Source of the DNA: Mytilus californianus
Taxonomy: Eukaryota > Mollusca > Bivalvia > Mytilida > Mytilidae
DNA: 64,000 bases
NCBI RefSeq assembly: GCF_021869535.1
Contig: NW_026262734.1
Coordinates: forward strand, 91,083,285 to 91,147,284
Direction of reading: 5' to 3'
The notes beneath the pieces were generated by a model. It worked only from the letters and a program-made list of their open reading frames with translations, made no database searches and was not told where the DNA came from. Each line of letters starts with the position of its first letter. Within the stretch, counting starts at the first letter, position 1. The translations under genes were made by a program, and so were the position numbers. This document shows positions 1 to 11,219 of this stretch, piece after piece.

Positions 1-80
1 TATTGAATAATGATGATGATGGTGATAACGCAGAAGATATCTCTTTTGATGATGATATGCAAAGTATTATCGAACTTTAG
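1..80 (+). CDS. possible 3' end of an upstream gene (acidic C-terminal tail)
   Basis: Reading from base 3, the frame is open for 25 codons and ends in TAG at 78-80. The encoded tail is strongly acidic (runs of Asp/Glu around a few hydrophobic residues, ending in IIEL). An open run of this length is not rare by chance, so the call rests mainly on the non-repetitive, protein-like composition and on its lying at the window edge. It would be the terminal exon, or part of it, of a + strand gene to the left. It does not resemble the C-terminus of the protease gene further right. No family is recognised. Confidence 0.28.
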   Translation, partial: LNNDDDGDNAEDISFDDDMQSIIEL

Positions 81-960
81 CCAGTGTACATAATTTTCTT
101 AAGGGAATACAAGCAGCTTGAAACTTTCAAAACAGTTCTTTTTAAAATGACTCAAGATGAAACCTTTCCAGCAAACTAAGGTTCATAATTTTAGATATAA
201 TTAAATGATTAAATTCAGATATTAGTAAGGCAAGTTGGGGGTAATTTGTTTTAATGAAGATTTCTTCGATTTATGTATTAAGAAAAATCCACGTTCAATT
301 TTTTAATGCAGTTTCAACAGAGTTCAGATTTGTCATCATTCAAGGTCAAATTTACAAGCCAACCAGCTGTATCAAAGTAATGAAATGAAAACAGGATTAC
401 GTCCTCTCATGCTTGAAATATTTTATATGAATTTGGTAAAATATTCTTACCGTGAATTTACTCATACATTTTATAGAATGTGTTTCCCTTCATAACATGT
501 TTTCATCGCAACTAACTAGATGATTAGAAATGCATCCACAAGATGTACTCCGCTACGTCATGATTTACCTGTGTACATACAGAAACTTCAGTTTTAATTT
601 TTGCGTTCAGGTGAACGCATGTTTTCGGCAACAAGGATTTTTCACAGTTGTACTACGATTATTTCAATGGGATTATCGTTAACACAGCGCTTTTGATATG
701 AGCGTTTCCTCAATATTTCGAGTCTGATACAACGACGACCTATATATTAACCTTTGTTTAGCCACCATTTTAAAACACTTTGACTGGTGAGAGGAAAGGC
801 AGAACTTTTATCATATGTGTCAAAATCGGACATGTTTAATGAGTACTCTGTTTAATAAAGAAACCGATGATAAAATCTTCTTCCATTCTGACCGAGTTTT
901 AGAGCAATCTGTGAAAAGGGTCAAGTGATAATTTCGAAAAGAGTAAATTGCTAACACCGA
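81..960. other. AT-rich stretch without a recognised gene
   Basis: No long reading frame, no convincing exon and no repeat was recognised. If the short acidic frame at the left edge is real, the first part would be its 3' UTR. Confidence 0.5.
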
Positions 961-964
961 GTAA

Positions 965-1700
965 ACACAACACTAGAATCGGAATAGGTATTTTGACCAG
1001 ATCTGATTACATAAATGTTGATAATGTTCTATGTAGACACAGACCATTGTTGTTACTAGAACTTTAAGTGGTTAAATAAATCCCAACCAGTATAGGGAAT
1101 TTGACCAGATCCTACTGTTTATTAGGATAACGTTTCTGTAGAGGGAACATGGACCATTATTGTTACTAGAACATATTAAAAGTGATCAATCAGAAATTGG
1201 AATTTGCCCAGAACTGGATATGTTTATTTGGATAACCTTCCATTTAGGGGGCATATGCTATTTTTAGAGTGGTTGATACAACACAAATAAAATTAATTAA
1301 ATCAGAATAGGGTGTTTTTGCCTGGGTCTATCTGACTAAGTTGACATTGTCACATCCAGAATGTATGTCTAACATTTTTGTAACTAGAAAAGCATGCAAG
1401 AATTTGGGTCTACATCTCGCATGCATTCTACATGTTCTACATTATAGATTTCGATTTTAAATAGTTGATATTTTATCGTGTATTGATATTTAGGGAGCCT
1501 AGACCATTATTTGAAATAGAAACCTGAGTGGTTTATGTAACACAAATATAATTCATTAGAATAAGAATAGGGTTTTTGTCTCTGTCTGTCTGATCGTTGT
1601 TGACATCGTTCCATCTAGGGAACGTAGGTCCACCCTTATTGTATCTAGAACAACATGCAAGTTGTTGCTTTCTACAACACATATTTTGATCTTAGCTAGT
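965..1700. repeat. degenerate tandem array, unit about 105-130 bp
   Basis: A phrase like 'accattattgttactagaac' recurs near 1045, 1152, 1372, 1503 and 1631. It is preceded each time by related text such as 'aatttgaccagatc' or 'gggaacatggacc'. Copies differ by substitutions and small indels, so the array is old. The short reading frames across it are repeat-derived and not genes. Confidence 0.6.
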
Positions 1701-3438
1701 TTTTGTTGCACAATGATATTTGTGATGAGTTCAGTCAATTCTGAACTCACATTGACTGACAATATATTGAAAGTGTGTCTGGAAATGGCTAAGACAGACA
1801 TATAAAGAACATTGAACAAGTACAGGGTATTTTAGTACGTACAAATGTGTCATTAGTTTAAACAAATAGTATAAAATACACAAAGTTGATTATTTTATCC
1901 ATATTTTCCTAAATTCATAGAGACCTGAAATTTCAAAGAGAATGTTTTCTCTGAGAAGGAAATTGCTGTAGATTTTTCTTTTCACAAAGATTATTCTCTT
2001 ACAGATTTTTAAGAATCTACTGATACTTTTAGACAGTGAGACAAGAAAACAGTAACTTTAATCATATTATTTTTTTTTTATATTTTCAAGGTCAGTTTAT
2101 TACTGCCAAGATGAACATTGATATCATCAGTATGTAATGCTATGACCAATTGGTTATTTGTCTAAATTAACGAAATAAAGACTTTTATATGTTTCAAATA
2201 AACATTAGGTTGTATCTTGGGTTAAGAAGAGTTTAGGTTTTGTCATTTTGATGCTTTCACAAAGAATCGATCCACAAACTGCTTTGAATTTTGATTACAT
2301 AGATCAGAGTATTCACTGCACATGTATATGTACTTTTTCTATTTTCCGGTTAGTACACTTTAAGGTGGTACCATACGACAAGGGCATATTTTCCCCTCAC
2401 TAATATGAGAATCGCTGACAAATGATACATGCATCTTCCAATTCTGAAAGGAATGAAAATAGCATTTGCGTCTTTAGTTATCAAAGCAATGAGAAAATAA
2501 AATCCAGAGTACATAGATATTTCAAAACGCAACAATAAGTTGGGCAATATTAGCTGACTGCTTTAAAGAGCAAAAACAGGTATAATGAATTACTTGGTTT
2601 TGTTTTAAATCTTAATGCGATAATGTTGTTGAAACAGTTTATCAAACTGATATAAGTATTTCCTAGGGTTTACATTGAATAAAAACATTGAACTATAGAT
2701 GACTCGGTGGTACTTTGAAAAAACGGCATTTCATTTAGATTGTGCACAAGTTGAATATAATAAGGAAAAGATTAGAAAATTTCATACATAAAGGCATTGT
2801 CGATGCGAAATGCATTAATTGTGCTAGACTTGGACGTGGAGATTGAAGTAGTTTACAAGTTTTAGCAAGAACCTATCCAAAACATATCTTTATAATCTAT
2901 ATTCACCAGTCTTCACAAGACGCATCATAAAGAATAGGTCGTTTTGGCTCTGAAGGACAGTTTTTCATCTGGATTGGGAGTGATCCACCCCCACCCCCCT
3001 CCAACACACACAATTGAGGGTATTCACTATTCACATTTCATAATGGTCAGACAATGGGTCGAAAGCATTTCCTTATTTCGTTATACATTGCAGGAATGGT
3101 ATTAAAGATCTAGCATAGAGTTTGCCTCTTATGCAAGAAAACACTAGACTTGTGTGATAACTAATAGTAGTTAACATTTCAAATCAATTTTGATTGAAAG
3201 ATGTGTTTATAAAAATCCTATTTACTTAGTATTTCAAATCTTCTGTCAATTTAAATAATTCAAAAATCTTGTGAATGAGTTTTACTTTAACCAAAAGCGT
3301 TTTGGTGGGTATATAGGGTACCAAATCTATCTGAATGTATAACATAGATATACAATGAAACGAGGAATGAAATGAGAAATGAAATGAGTATTTGTAATTC
3401 TGAAACCATTTCAGAAACAGTCAAACACACTTATCAAC
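1701..3438. other. AT-rich stretch without a recognised gene
   Basis: The reading frames here are short and show no domain. A short C-run lies at about 2990-3000. No gene or clear repeat was recognised. Confidence 0.45.
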
Positions 3439-3439
3439 A

Positions 3440-3605
3440 GTAAAAGTAAAATTGAGAATGGAAATGGGGAATTTGTCAAAGACACAACAACCCGACCAAA
3501 GGGCAGAAAACAGCCGAAGACCACCATTGGGTTTTCAAAACATCGAGAAAATCTCGCACCGGGAGGCGGGCTTCAGCTTGCCCTTAAACAAAATGTGTAA
3601 CCACG
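3440..3605 (+). repeat. dispersed repeat family A, copy 1 (truncated)
   Basis: Starts with 'gtaaaagtaaaattgagaa' and contains the family landmarks 'cccgaccaaagggcag' and 'atcgagaaaatctcgcacc', ending near 'aaacaaaatgtg'. The same landmarks occur at 4119 and 43578 in this window. I recognise the family from memory as very common in Mytilus sequences. The 69-residue reading frame across it is the repeat read through, not a gene. Confidence 0.8.
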
Positions 3606-4118
3606 ATTTTTGTTATAAAAAAATGTTAGCGATTGTAGTATTTTTAGATAAGCGATTATGAAGATGAGAACGAGTTAAGTATTCAGTATTTTTCCATTTC
3701 CTTAGTTCAATTTTGTTTCGTGTTATCCGTATTTTAATTGAAAGGAGCAAAGACTGGCGTCGAAAATATGAACCAGCACACAGGAATTGAATAAAGTAAA
3801 AATATAAAACTGTTTGGCTTACAAAAAATGTACGACGTAAAACGCTATCCGTCATCAAGTACCCGACAAAATACGTAAACTACAAAACCAGAGAGAAAAA
3901 ACAAAAGACAGGGTATATCAGGGTAGCGACTGACGTCTGACTAAATAGTAGAATGGGGCTGAATAGCTAAATATGAGTTTTAGATAATATTCCTAAATTA
4001 ATTACCATAGATAAGTTCTCGCTCGGACACACATTCCATTATCTAGTATATTATAAGAGCATAAACCTGAAGCACGCGGAAGCAATCTATTGTCTCCACA
4101 CGGCCTTACGACAAACTC

Positions 4119-4375
4119 TGTAAAAGTAAAATTGAGAATGGAAATGGGATATGTGTCAGAGAGAAAACAACTCGACCAAAGGGCAGAAAACAGCCGAAGG
4201 CCACTAATGGGTCTTCAACACAGCGAGAAAATCTCGCACCCGGAGGTGGGCATCTGGTCCCTAAACAAAATGTTTACTAGTTCAGTGCAAATGGACGTCA
4301 CACTAAACTCCAAAACATATTAATGAACTAAAATTAAAAACATACAAGACAAATAAAGACAAGAGGCTAGAGACA
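4119..4375 (+). repeat. dispersed repeat family A, copy 2 (longer)
   Basis: Matches copies 1 and 3 from 'gtaaaagtaaaattgagaa' through 'ctcgaccaaagggcag' and 'cgagaaaatctcgcaccc'. It then extends through 'cacactaaactccaaaaca' to 'aagaggctagagac'. Copies 1 and 2 lie about 680 bp apart in the same orientation and share the lead-in 'gtaaaagtaaa', so a local duplication including flanking sequence is possible. Confidence 0.8.
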
Positions 4376-5545
4376 AGTGGTTATTTTTGGGTTTTTTTTT
4401 TTTGTAATGTCAAACGTTTGTTTTCTTTAAATAAGAACTATATTTGACAATTTGCATGCTAGTTTTTCTGATTGTGAAATCATTTCTGAAACAAAAAACA
4501 ATAATCAAAAGCAACATTACAAGAGTTGTTCAATATGTGAAAATTTTGTTTCCTAAAATTAGAACTATGCATGGCAATTTGTAATTCAAAACAAATTTAC
4601 TCAAAAAAGTGAATATTTTAAGACAGAACACCGCTGTGTGATGTCAAAAATGTGAAACCGTCATTGACAGATAGATTTTTCATAGTTTGGGAAAATCATC
4701 TGCCAGCACTCTTATGGCATATCCAGCATTTGGCTTAATATGACAAAAGATTTTGGCTTGTAGATCAACATCCAAATGCTCTATAGGTGGAAAACATTCC
4801 CACTGATTTGTCCGTTTCTATAATTCTACTTTAGTAGTCTAGCATGGGTGGACTGGTAGGCATCGTATTCAAAGATTCTATCACACTCATAGAAATTTCT
4901 ATCAGACTTTAAAATTTAGTCAGGTAGGAAAATCGGCATGTCACCCTTCAATGCATTTTTGTTCATTGACAATTCAGCAGAAAAGGCTATATTTGGAAGC
5001 CATTAATAATGGTCAGGTTATCAAAAGATGATTTTGACTAATAACAGTATTTGAAAATAAAGGGGAACTAATTTTTTTAGCAAATTTTACATAGTTTTCA
5101 TATGTTGTAAATTGAAAACTCCTTAGCTTTACGTCCGGTTAAAGAGATAAGCGGTTTCAACTGAAGACATTTTTCTATGCATTAGTGACAAGATATGTAC
5201 CAGTTTGTATCAAATGAATGTGACTTTAACTGATTTCTTGAAAGATAATGAAATGGTTTGCAGTCTGATACAAAAGTCCGATAAGTAGTTTGTAGGAGGA
5301 CATACTTTACAAATGCAAACCCAATGCAACCGTGTGTGGTTATCCAGAGTTCATTCTATTGTGTCTGAGAATGACCATTTACAAGAAAGTTCGACTGTCA
5401 TGTAAAATCTAGAACAGACAAAAAGTAAACTTCAACTAATTGTTTCATACAAAGTTTGCAGGCTTAGGATATGGTACAGTTAAGATTACACACCAATTTG
5501 ATCGCCCTAGTATAGGAAAACTGAGAGCTGAGGTTTTAAATGTTT
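4376..5545. other. AT-rich stretch without a recognised gene
   Basis: Contains short homopolymer T runs near 4390. I see no exon with convincing splice sites and no recognised repeat. Confidence 0.45.
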
Positions 5546-5549
5546 ATGT

Positions 5550-5865
5550 CTAAAAGTCAAAGTCACAGTTCACTTGCACATTCTGTATGTGCCTGTCCCA
5601 AGTCAGGAGCCTTTAGCTCATTGGTTGTCTTTTGTTGCTGTGTAACATATTTTGTTTTCGTTCATTATTTTGTGCATAAATTAGGCCGTAAGTTTTCTCG
5701 TTTGATTTGTTTTACATTAATTTTGTCATTTCGAAGCCCATTATAACTGACTATGCGGTGTGGTTTTAGCTCATTGTTGAAGGCCTACGGTGACCTAGTG
5801 ATGTTAATGTCTGTGTCTCTGATGCAGAATTGTCTCATTGTCAATCATATCACATCTTCTTTTTA
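5550..5865 (+). repeat. dispersed repeat family B, copy 1
   Basis: Runs from about 'cctgtcccaagtcaggagcc' through 'ggccgtaagttttctcgttt' and 'tcattgttgaaggcctacg' to 'tgtctcattgtcaatcatat'. A parallel copy is at 25190-25535, and antiparallel copies are near 22555 and 23587. This is a short non-autonomous element without coding capacity that I recognise from memory as abundant in Mytilus. The short reading frames here read through it. Confidence 0.75.
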
Positions 5866-6558
5866 TATAAACCAATTTCGAATGAAAAAGTATACAATAA
5901 TATCAAAGATCATGCTTGTCTTATATCAGAGATAACTGAGTTTGAAGAAGGGTGTAATTCATGCTTTTGCATTTGTAACTATAATTTCTAACTAAACCGT
6001 AAAAAAATCCCGGAACGCCTTTATATAAAGTTTAGACCGTACACTCAAAACACTTTAAAATGTGATTATTAATTTTATTTAGATATGCAATACATGTATT
6101 CAAAAATCATTCAGTAATACATCATGTTATTAAAAAATGAAGAATTAATATACTTAACTGAACATATTGTTGTTATTTGGTGTTGTAAAGTGGAAGTCAC
6201 AGTACGCAAAGGCACATTTCATAGAGGACACCGTTTAAATAGTATGTAAACATTCGTTGTGAAATACAACATATAATTGAACTACTTTAAATGGATTTAA
6301 AATTGCACAATTATTATAAAAAATCTCATTAAATGTTTTGATGAAAATATTATATACGCATTTATGACGCAAACGCTATTGAGTAATTTAAATATAACAT
6401 TCGTTTAAATTTGATACGTCACTGGTCTTAGATCTTTAGATACCATAATAATCTTCTGATCTATACTTTTAACTATTGTGTCTTATTCCCTAAAGTGATA
6501 TTTTAATTGAATGTTGATTCTCATGGTGAATGATGCGTGTAAAGCAGGAGACACTTAC

Positions 6559-6634
6559 CATGTTGACGCACACCAGTCGTATTCCTTTTCGAGTTCATGC
6601 GATTCTCTCAACCAAATTACCAGTTTCCTTATTT
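6559..6634 (-). CDS. possible isolated minus-strand exon
   Basis: On the minus strand a 76-nt interval is bounded by 'ccttcacag' on its 5' side and 'catg/gtaagtgtc' on its 3' side, a strong donor. One frame is open throughout (24 full codons, entering in phase 1 and leaving in phase 2). It encodes a protein-like charged stretch including WLRESHELEKEYDWC. No partner exon was found on either side, so this could be chance or a relic. No family is recognised. Confidence 0.28.
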
Positions 6635-7680
6635 CTGTGAAGGTGACAGTTTTTTTGTCGGTCTATCAGCTGATACATTTTATATTATTTATCACATTCT
6701 TCCTTCAAAATGCTCTTAAAAATCAACCAATGCATACCAACCACACTGAAAAGTTTTAATGGAATCAATTTCTAGTTTGAAATATTATTACTTCATAAAC
6801 ATTAACATACCCAAGTTACATAAAAGATACATGCATTGTGCTTTATAATTGACTTTATAAATCAATTATTTGCAATCCCCCGAGTCATATGACCGTTAAA
6901 AAATGTAGTATACCATTGAGCCTTATCTGAGTTGCCATTCCATATGTATTTAAAACATTTGCCTATTATGGTATGTCTATATTTCTTTAGAACTGTACAA
7001 ACACTTGCTGAAAATGTACATAGTGGTGAAACTAATATATGATAAGTATTTTCCCAATGATATTCCTAATGATAATAAAAGTACGTTTTCCCTACAAATA
7101 AAAATAGTTTATCAATTTCTCACTTTTAATCTCCCATATTAGCTTTTTTTTTATCATTTTATGTTATGCCACAATATATTAACAATGCTTTAAACGGTTT
7201 ATTTGAAGCCATTTGATATCGGCAATATTATATTTACAATTTGTTTAGTTTTCCTAACAGTTTATTCCTACTTATTTATGTTGATTTAAACCAAGAAAAT
7301 GACCAAACTTTTCCACAGCGTTCATTACGGCTGTTGTTTAATTTGTATTTGCGATAAAGTCTTATCAGCAGCTAATTACGAAATTGTAATGCTTTGAGTT
7401 TCATCAAACTGATTAAACTACCAATCTCTTCATATTTCTGGGTTTTTTTTAAAGTCTTCAAGTTGTGATCTCCACAGAAGATAAAAAGATTAGATTAGGG
7501 ACACTCTTGACGTATTCATCATGACTTCGAAAAAATCATCCATTGATAGTAATACATGTGTGTGACAGAGTATATGATATTTCAAATAGGACAATAACTC
7601 TCGAAATATAAACAATCCTACTTTTTAACAATAAAATAGGAATATTTTGTGAATCTCTTAACCTATATTTTTATTCCACC

Positions 7681-7697
7681 CCCCCCCCCCCCCCCTT
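7681..7697. repeat. poly-C homopolymer
   Basis: An uninterrupted C run of about 16 bases. It is a simple repeat with a likely unreliable length in any assembly. Confidence 0.9.
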
Positions 7698-8173
7698 TCT
7701 AACGGTATGAACAAAGTGTGGATGTCATGGTTCTATCTCAGTTCTTCAAGATCCTTACTCAAATATTGTCAAATTGTCCGTGCTGAGTTTTGACTAATCA
7801 AATATAATATATTAGAAGAGAAAGAAAGTATTTATGGCAAACTTTATTTTCATACGTCAAGTGTCTGATTTTGCATAACGCATTACCAGTATTTTTTTGA
7901 AGTAATATTATTGTTGCGGTAATTCGCAATCGACAACAGATAGCAAACATAAACATTCACAAAAAATGCCCAAAACAGCAGAAATTACTTTGAACTTCTG
8001 ATTATGTAGGTATATCGATCAAACGGTTCCAAATAAAACGGTATTCTTAAGATTGAAAAGTAATCACCCTTTTTTCCCTAGGTATTTGAGGGCATAATAT
8101 ATTGTTCTGTTATTTATTTATACATTGATAATGAATACCATACATATCTTTTTGCATTTTTTTTCTTCAGAAG

Positions 8174-8275
8174 GATTTTACCAATTAAATATAATGTGCG
8201 ATAGTTTTGTCGTTGACTGCATTATCGACAGAAAGCGGGAACGAAAATGCAGAAAGACAGTAAAAGAATTTCAAG
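8174..8275 (+). CDS. gene 1, internal exon (conserved 34-codon exon of the PA-protease family)
   Basis: The exon follows 'tttttcttcagaag' and ends 'tttcaag/gtaata'. It is 102 nt: 2 nt finishing a codon, 33 codons, then 1 nt (phase 1-1). The frame begins FYQLNIMCD, contains DCIID, and ends with a basic stretch and VKEFQ. Its identity as a coding exon is supported by the paralogous exon at 63614-63715: same length, no gaps, same phases, about three quarters identical bases by eye, and the same reading frame kept open. The trailing G joins the AA at 15146 to give a Glu codon, so it splices in frame to the next exon. AG at 8169-8170 is an alternative acceptor 3 nt upstream. Its function is unknown. 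Exons upstream of this one were not found. Confidence 0.72.
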
Positions 8276-10754
8276 GTAATATGTCAAAACATAATAAAAT
8301 TTAGATTCCATACCAACCTTGTTTGATTAAATTGATTGTTTTTTATACCTATTTCGAAATGATAAATTGGCATTGTCGTGATTATTCAAATGCTAGATGA
8401 ATGTCCTGATGCTAACCATGCTAACGTGAACAGTGAAGTTGGTATCCACACATTACAGTAAATTATCATGCGCATCTAATAGTACAATAATTAAAGATAA
8501 CAATGGACAGATCTATCTCACAGTCATAGTTGGGTTTTTTTTGTGTATTATTTTGAAGTGTAATATAATGCCATTTGATTGCAAACTTTCGAAAATAATG
8601 AAAATTGTGGTAAACTAGGGGTTAGTTTCATAAATCATATTTTCTTTGCATTTTCTCTATTTTTTATCGGAAATCTGTCATAATAACTAAAAAAATTAAA
8701 TAGAGACAATTTTTGCAAATGTTGATTAAAATTTAGTTTGGCATTCTTATGCTTTATCGCAAGATATTTGCAACTTATCTACCCGCTTCAAACATGTGCG
8801 AATATGACAAATTTTATCTTCATCCACGACAATTTACAACCAAAAACATTCAAATCTTAGATTTAGATTTGTAATATATATTTGACAACATATAAAAACC
8901 ATTTTCAAATAATAATATTTGCATCTTATAAATGATGAAGAGAAAAGGGTACGATAATGTTAGCTCCCGATCCAAATCTCAATGAAAAGATGACGATGTA
9001 CGTTATTTGTTATGTTAATTCAATAGAAAATTGAAACAGTAAAATCGAGAAGTCAACTGCATATATAGGGTCATGTATGACAAAGTTTTTAAATAATTCA
9101 AATGGTAAATTGAAAACTTGTATCCCCTTTTTATAAAACGCATATAAAAGATGGAATTTATAGCAATCCATCAAGCGATCGGAAAGCTCGATAAGAATCA
9201 CTAATAAATGAATTTCAGTCTTAAACGGTCATTTTAATCTTTACATCATCTGAAAATTCTGAACAATCAAGTATTAATTCATTCTCAGTCTTAAAGTTAA
9301 CTTTCAGACTAAACTTTTTTCGAGGTAGCAATAAACTGTACAGCTTTGAGCTTTGTATGATGTCATTATCTCTTTCAAATATATACATACGAGCTTCAGT
9401 GAGTTCTCATGCTGAATAATCTACACACGCGTTACAAGAAACTTGCACATATCGGATATGATTTCTAGATAAAATTTGTGAAATTTAACTTCATATAAAA
9501 TCAGATATTCTGGTGGTTTTCTTTGCAATTCGCTTCAGCTATCCGAATTGCTGGTGCACCAGTTTCAATCTACGGGGCAATATACGGTATTCCAGAATAA
9601 ATGTATTAAATCCAACACGAAGTCAGAAAACTGATACAAATTTATGTTTTTATTTCCAAATCAAAACATAACACAATTAAATTAACTGGCAACATTGCAA
9701 AATATTCATGAGTCGGGGAGAAATAAGTTATTGGAACGAAACATGAATCAATGAGGTAAAACATTCAAACTAAGATAGGAAGAGTATTTTCAAAAAACAC
9801 GTAAACATTTAAAGTGTGATATGAAGAGTATTTCAAAAAGCTAGTAAAACTTCAATTAGCATTTTGTGTAAAACCTTTATATATTAAATCTTTAGAGCAT
9901 TGGTTAGTCTTCTATTGTGTACCAAAATCGATGACGTACTCAATATGAAAGATTTAATTATTCTTTGTCGGGTGGAATGATTGAATTCAACCAAATGCAT
10001 TCGAAACTCGTCCAATTGATTAAATTTATACTTTTGAATGATTCATGTTCGATATTAAATAAAAGCTGACATATTGTGGTTTCATTTTATGGGAAAATAT
10101 TACTAAATCCATAGTTTGGGACCTATTTATAACAGTTTTCATGTCAGAAAACAATCAAAAAAATAAAATTTGATTATTCACATATAATTACAATTTTACG
10201 AAAATCTGTATTCTGGGAAAGCTTTGCGGTAATGGATACAACAATAGTAAAACTCTTTCAATATGAGAATCTGTGTACTAGTCACTGCAGTACCTGTCAT
10301 AATTTGGAAGATGGTTTTCTTATGTTCTTCAGGCTTACCAATTGAAGTTTTGTCAGTACAAAACTTCTCTTAACCAGTCTTTCTGAATACCGGTTCTCCA
10401 CTCATACCAGCCAAAGCAAGATGTCCAGGACGATTTGTGTTCAAAAAATGGTCATGTTACTTTATAAAACCGGCCATCACTTTAAACCGGATACCGGCGA
10501 GTATTTTTGTTTTTGGTTAATCAAAATCAATAATATATAACCTCATTAAACCGGCCTTGCCATCTGAAATCACCGATCAGTACATATAATTGTTATGTAT
10601 ACAAAGATGATAATCCGGTCAATGAGGACCTGCTTGTGGATTGACTACTACATAATATGTTTATTGAACAGTGATAACTTTTTTTTATTCATTTCAATTA
10701 TTAATACACATTATTAGATTGTATACAACAACCTTGACTATCCATGATGGTCTT
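8276..10754. other. gene 1 intron, first part
   Basis: Part of the 6.87-kb intron between 8275 and 15146. It is AT-rich with no other exon seen. The short frames here lack splice support and resemble no family. Confidence 0.5.
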
Positions 10755-11219
10755 GCAGGTGTAATACCACCAAATCATAGTACGTCACATCCGGTTGCAT
10801 ACGAAAAGGGGTCGAAAAAAATATTCCCTTGAATTTGACAGTTGTAGGACATTTATACTACATTTCATTGCAGTAAAAAATGTCTGTGTCATAGACATAT
10901 ATCTTGGGTGTTTCAAAGCACCATTATTTTTTTATTTGGTGTTTCTATAGAAAATTTTGGAAACTTGAGGTTACATGGTTACTAAAGCTTGTACACAGGA
11001 CGAAAAAGGGTGAAAATTTGATTGGTTAACTTCCAGTGATGGTTATTTTCTTATATGCAATGAAACATTATGTGAAAGTTTGTCTATAGTACTGGACAGG
11101 ATAATTATTCATGCCAAGTATTTCTGTATTTGAAAGAAAGATAAATTCTGCACAATTTTTTGAAAAGTACAAATTTAACAGACTAATAGGGGGAAATCAA
11201 TGGTGGTATTACATCTGCA
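10755..11219. mobile_element. non-autonomous terminal-inverted-repeat element (about 465 bp)
   Basis: The left end 'tgcaggtgtaataccacca' is matched at the right end by the inverted 'tggtggtattacatctgca', with one mismatch over 19 bases. The interior has no meaningful reading frame. The size and ends fit a MITE-type DNA transposon relic inserted in gene 1's intron. I could not identify a target-site duplication, so the superfamily is open. Confidence 0.65.

Larger units (their letters stand above)
5866..8173. other. intron or intergenic DNA upstream of gene 1's first visible exon
   Basis: Mostly AT-rich. I looked here for small phase 1-1 exons like those of gene 2 upstream of its paralogous exon and found none: acceptor-like sites near 6981, 7320 and 7455 lead into stops or lack donors. 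A possible minus-strand exon at 6559-6634 is listed separately. A run of about 16 C lies at 7681-7697. Confidence 0.45.

Noticed and set aside
7301..7340. Acceptor-like 'cttttccacag' as a gene 1 exon start
   Set aside because: The phase-1 frame hits a stop after six codons and there is no donor.
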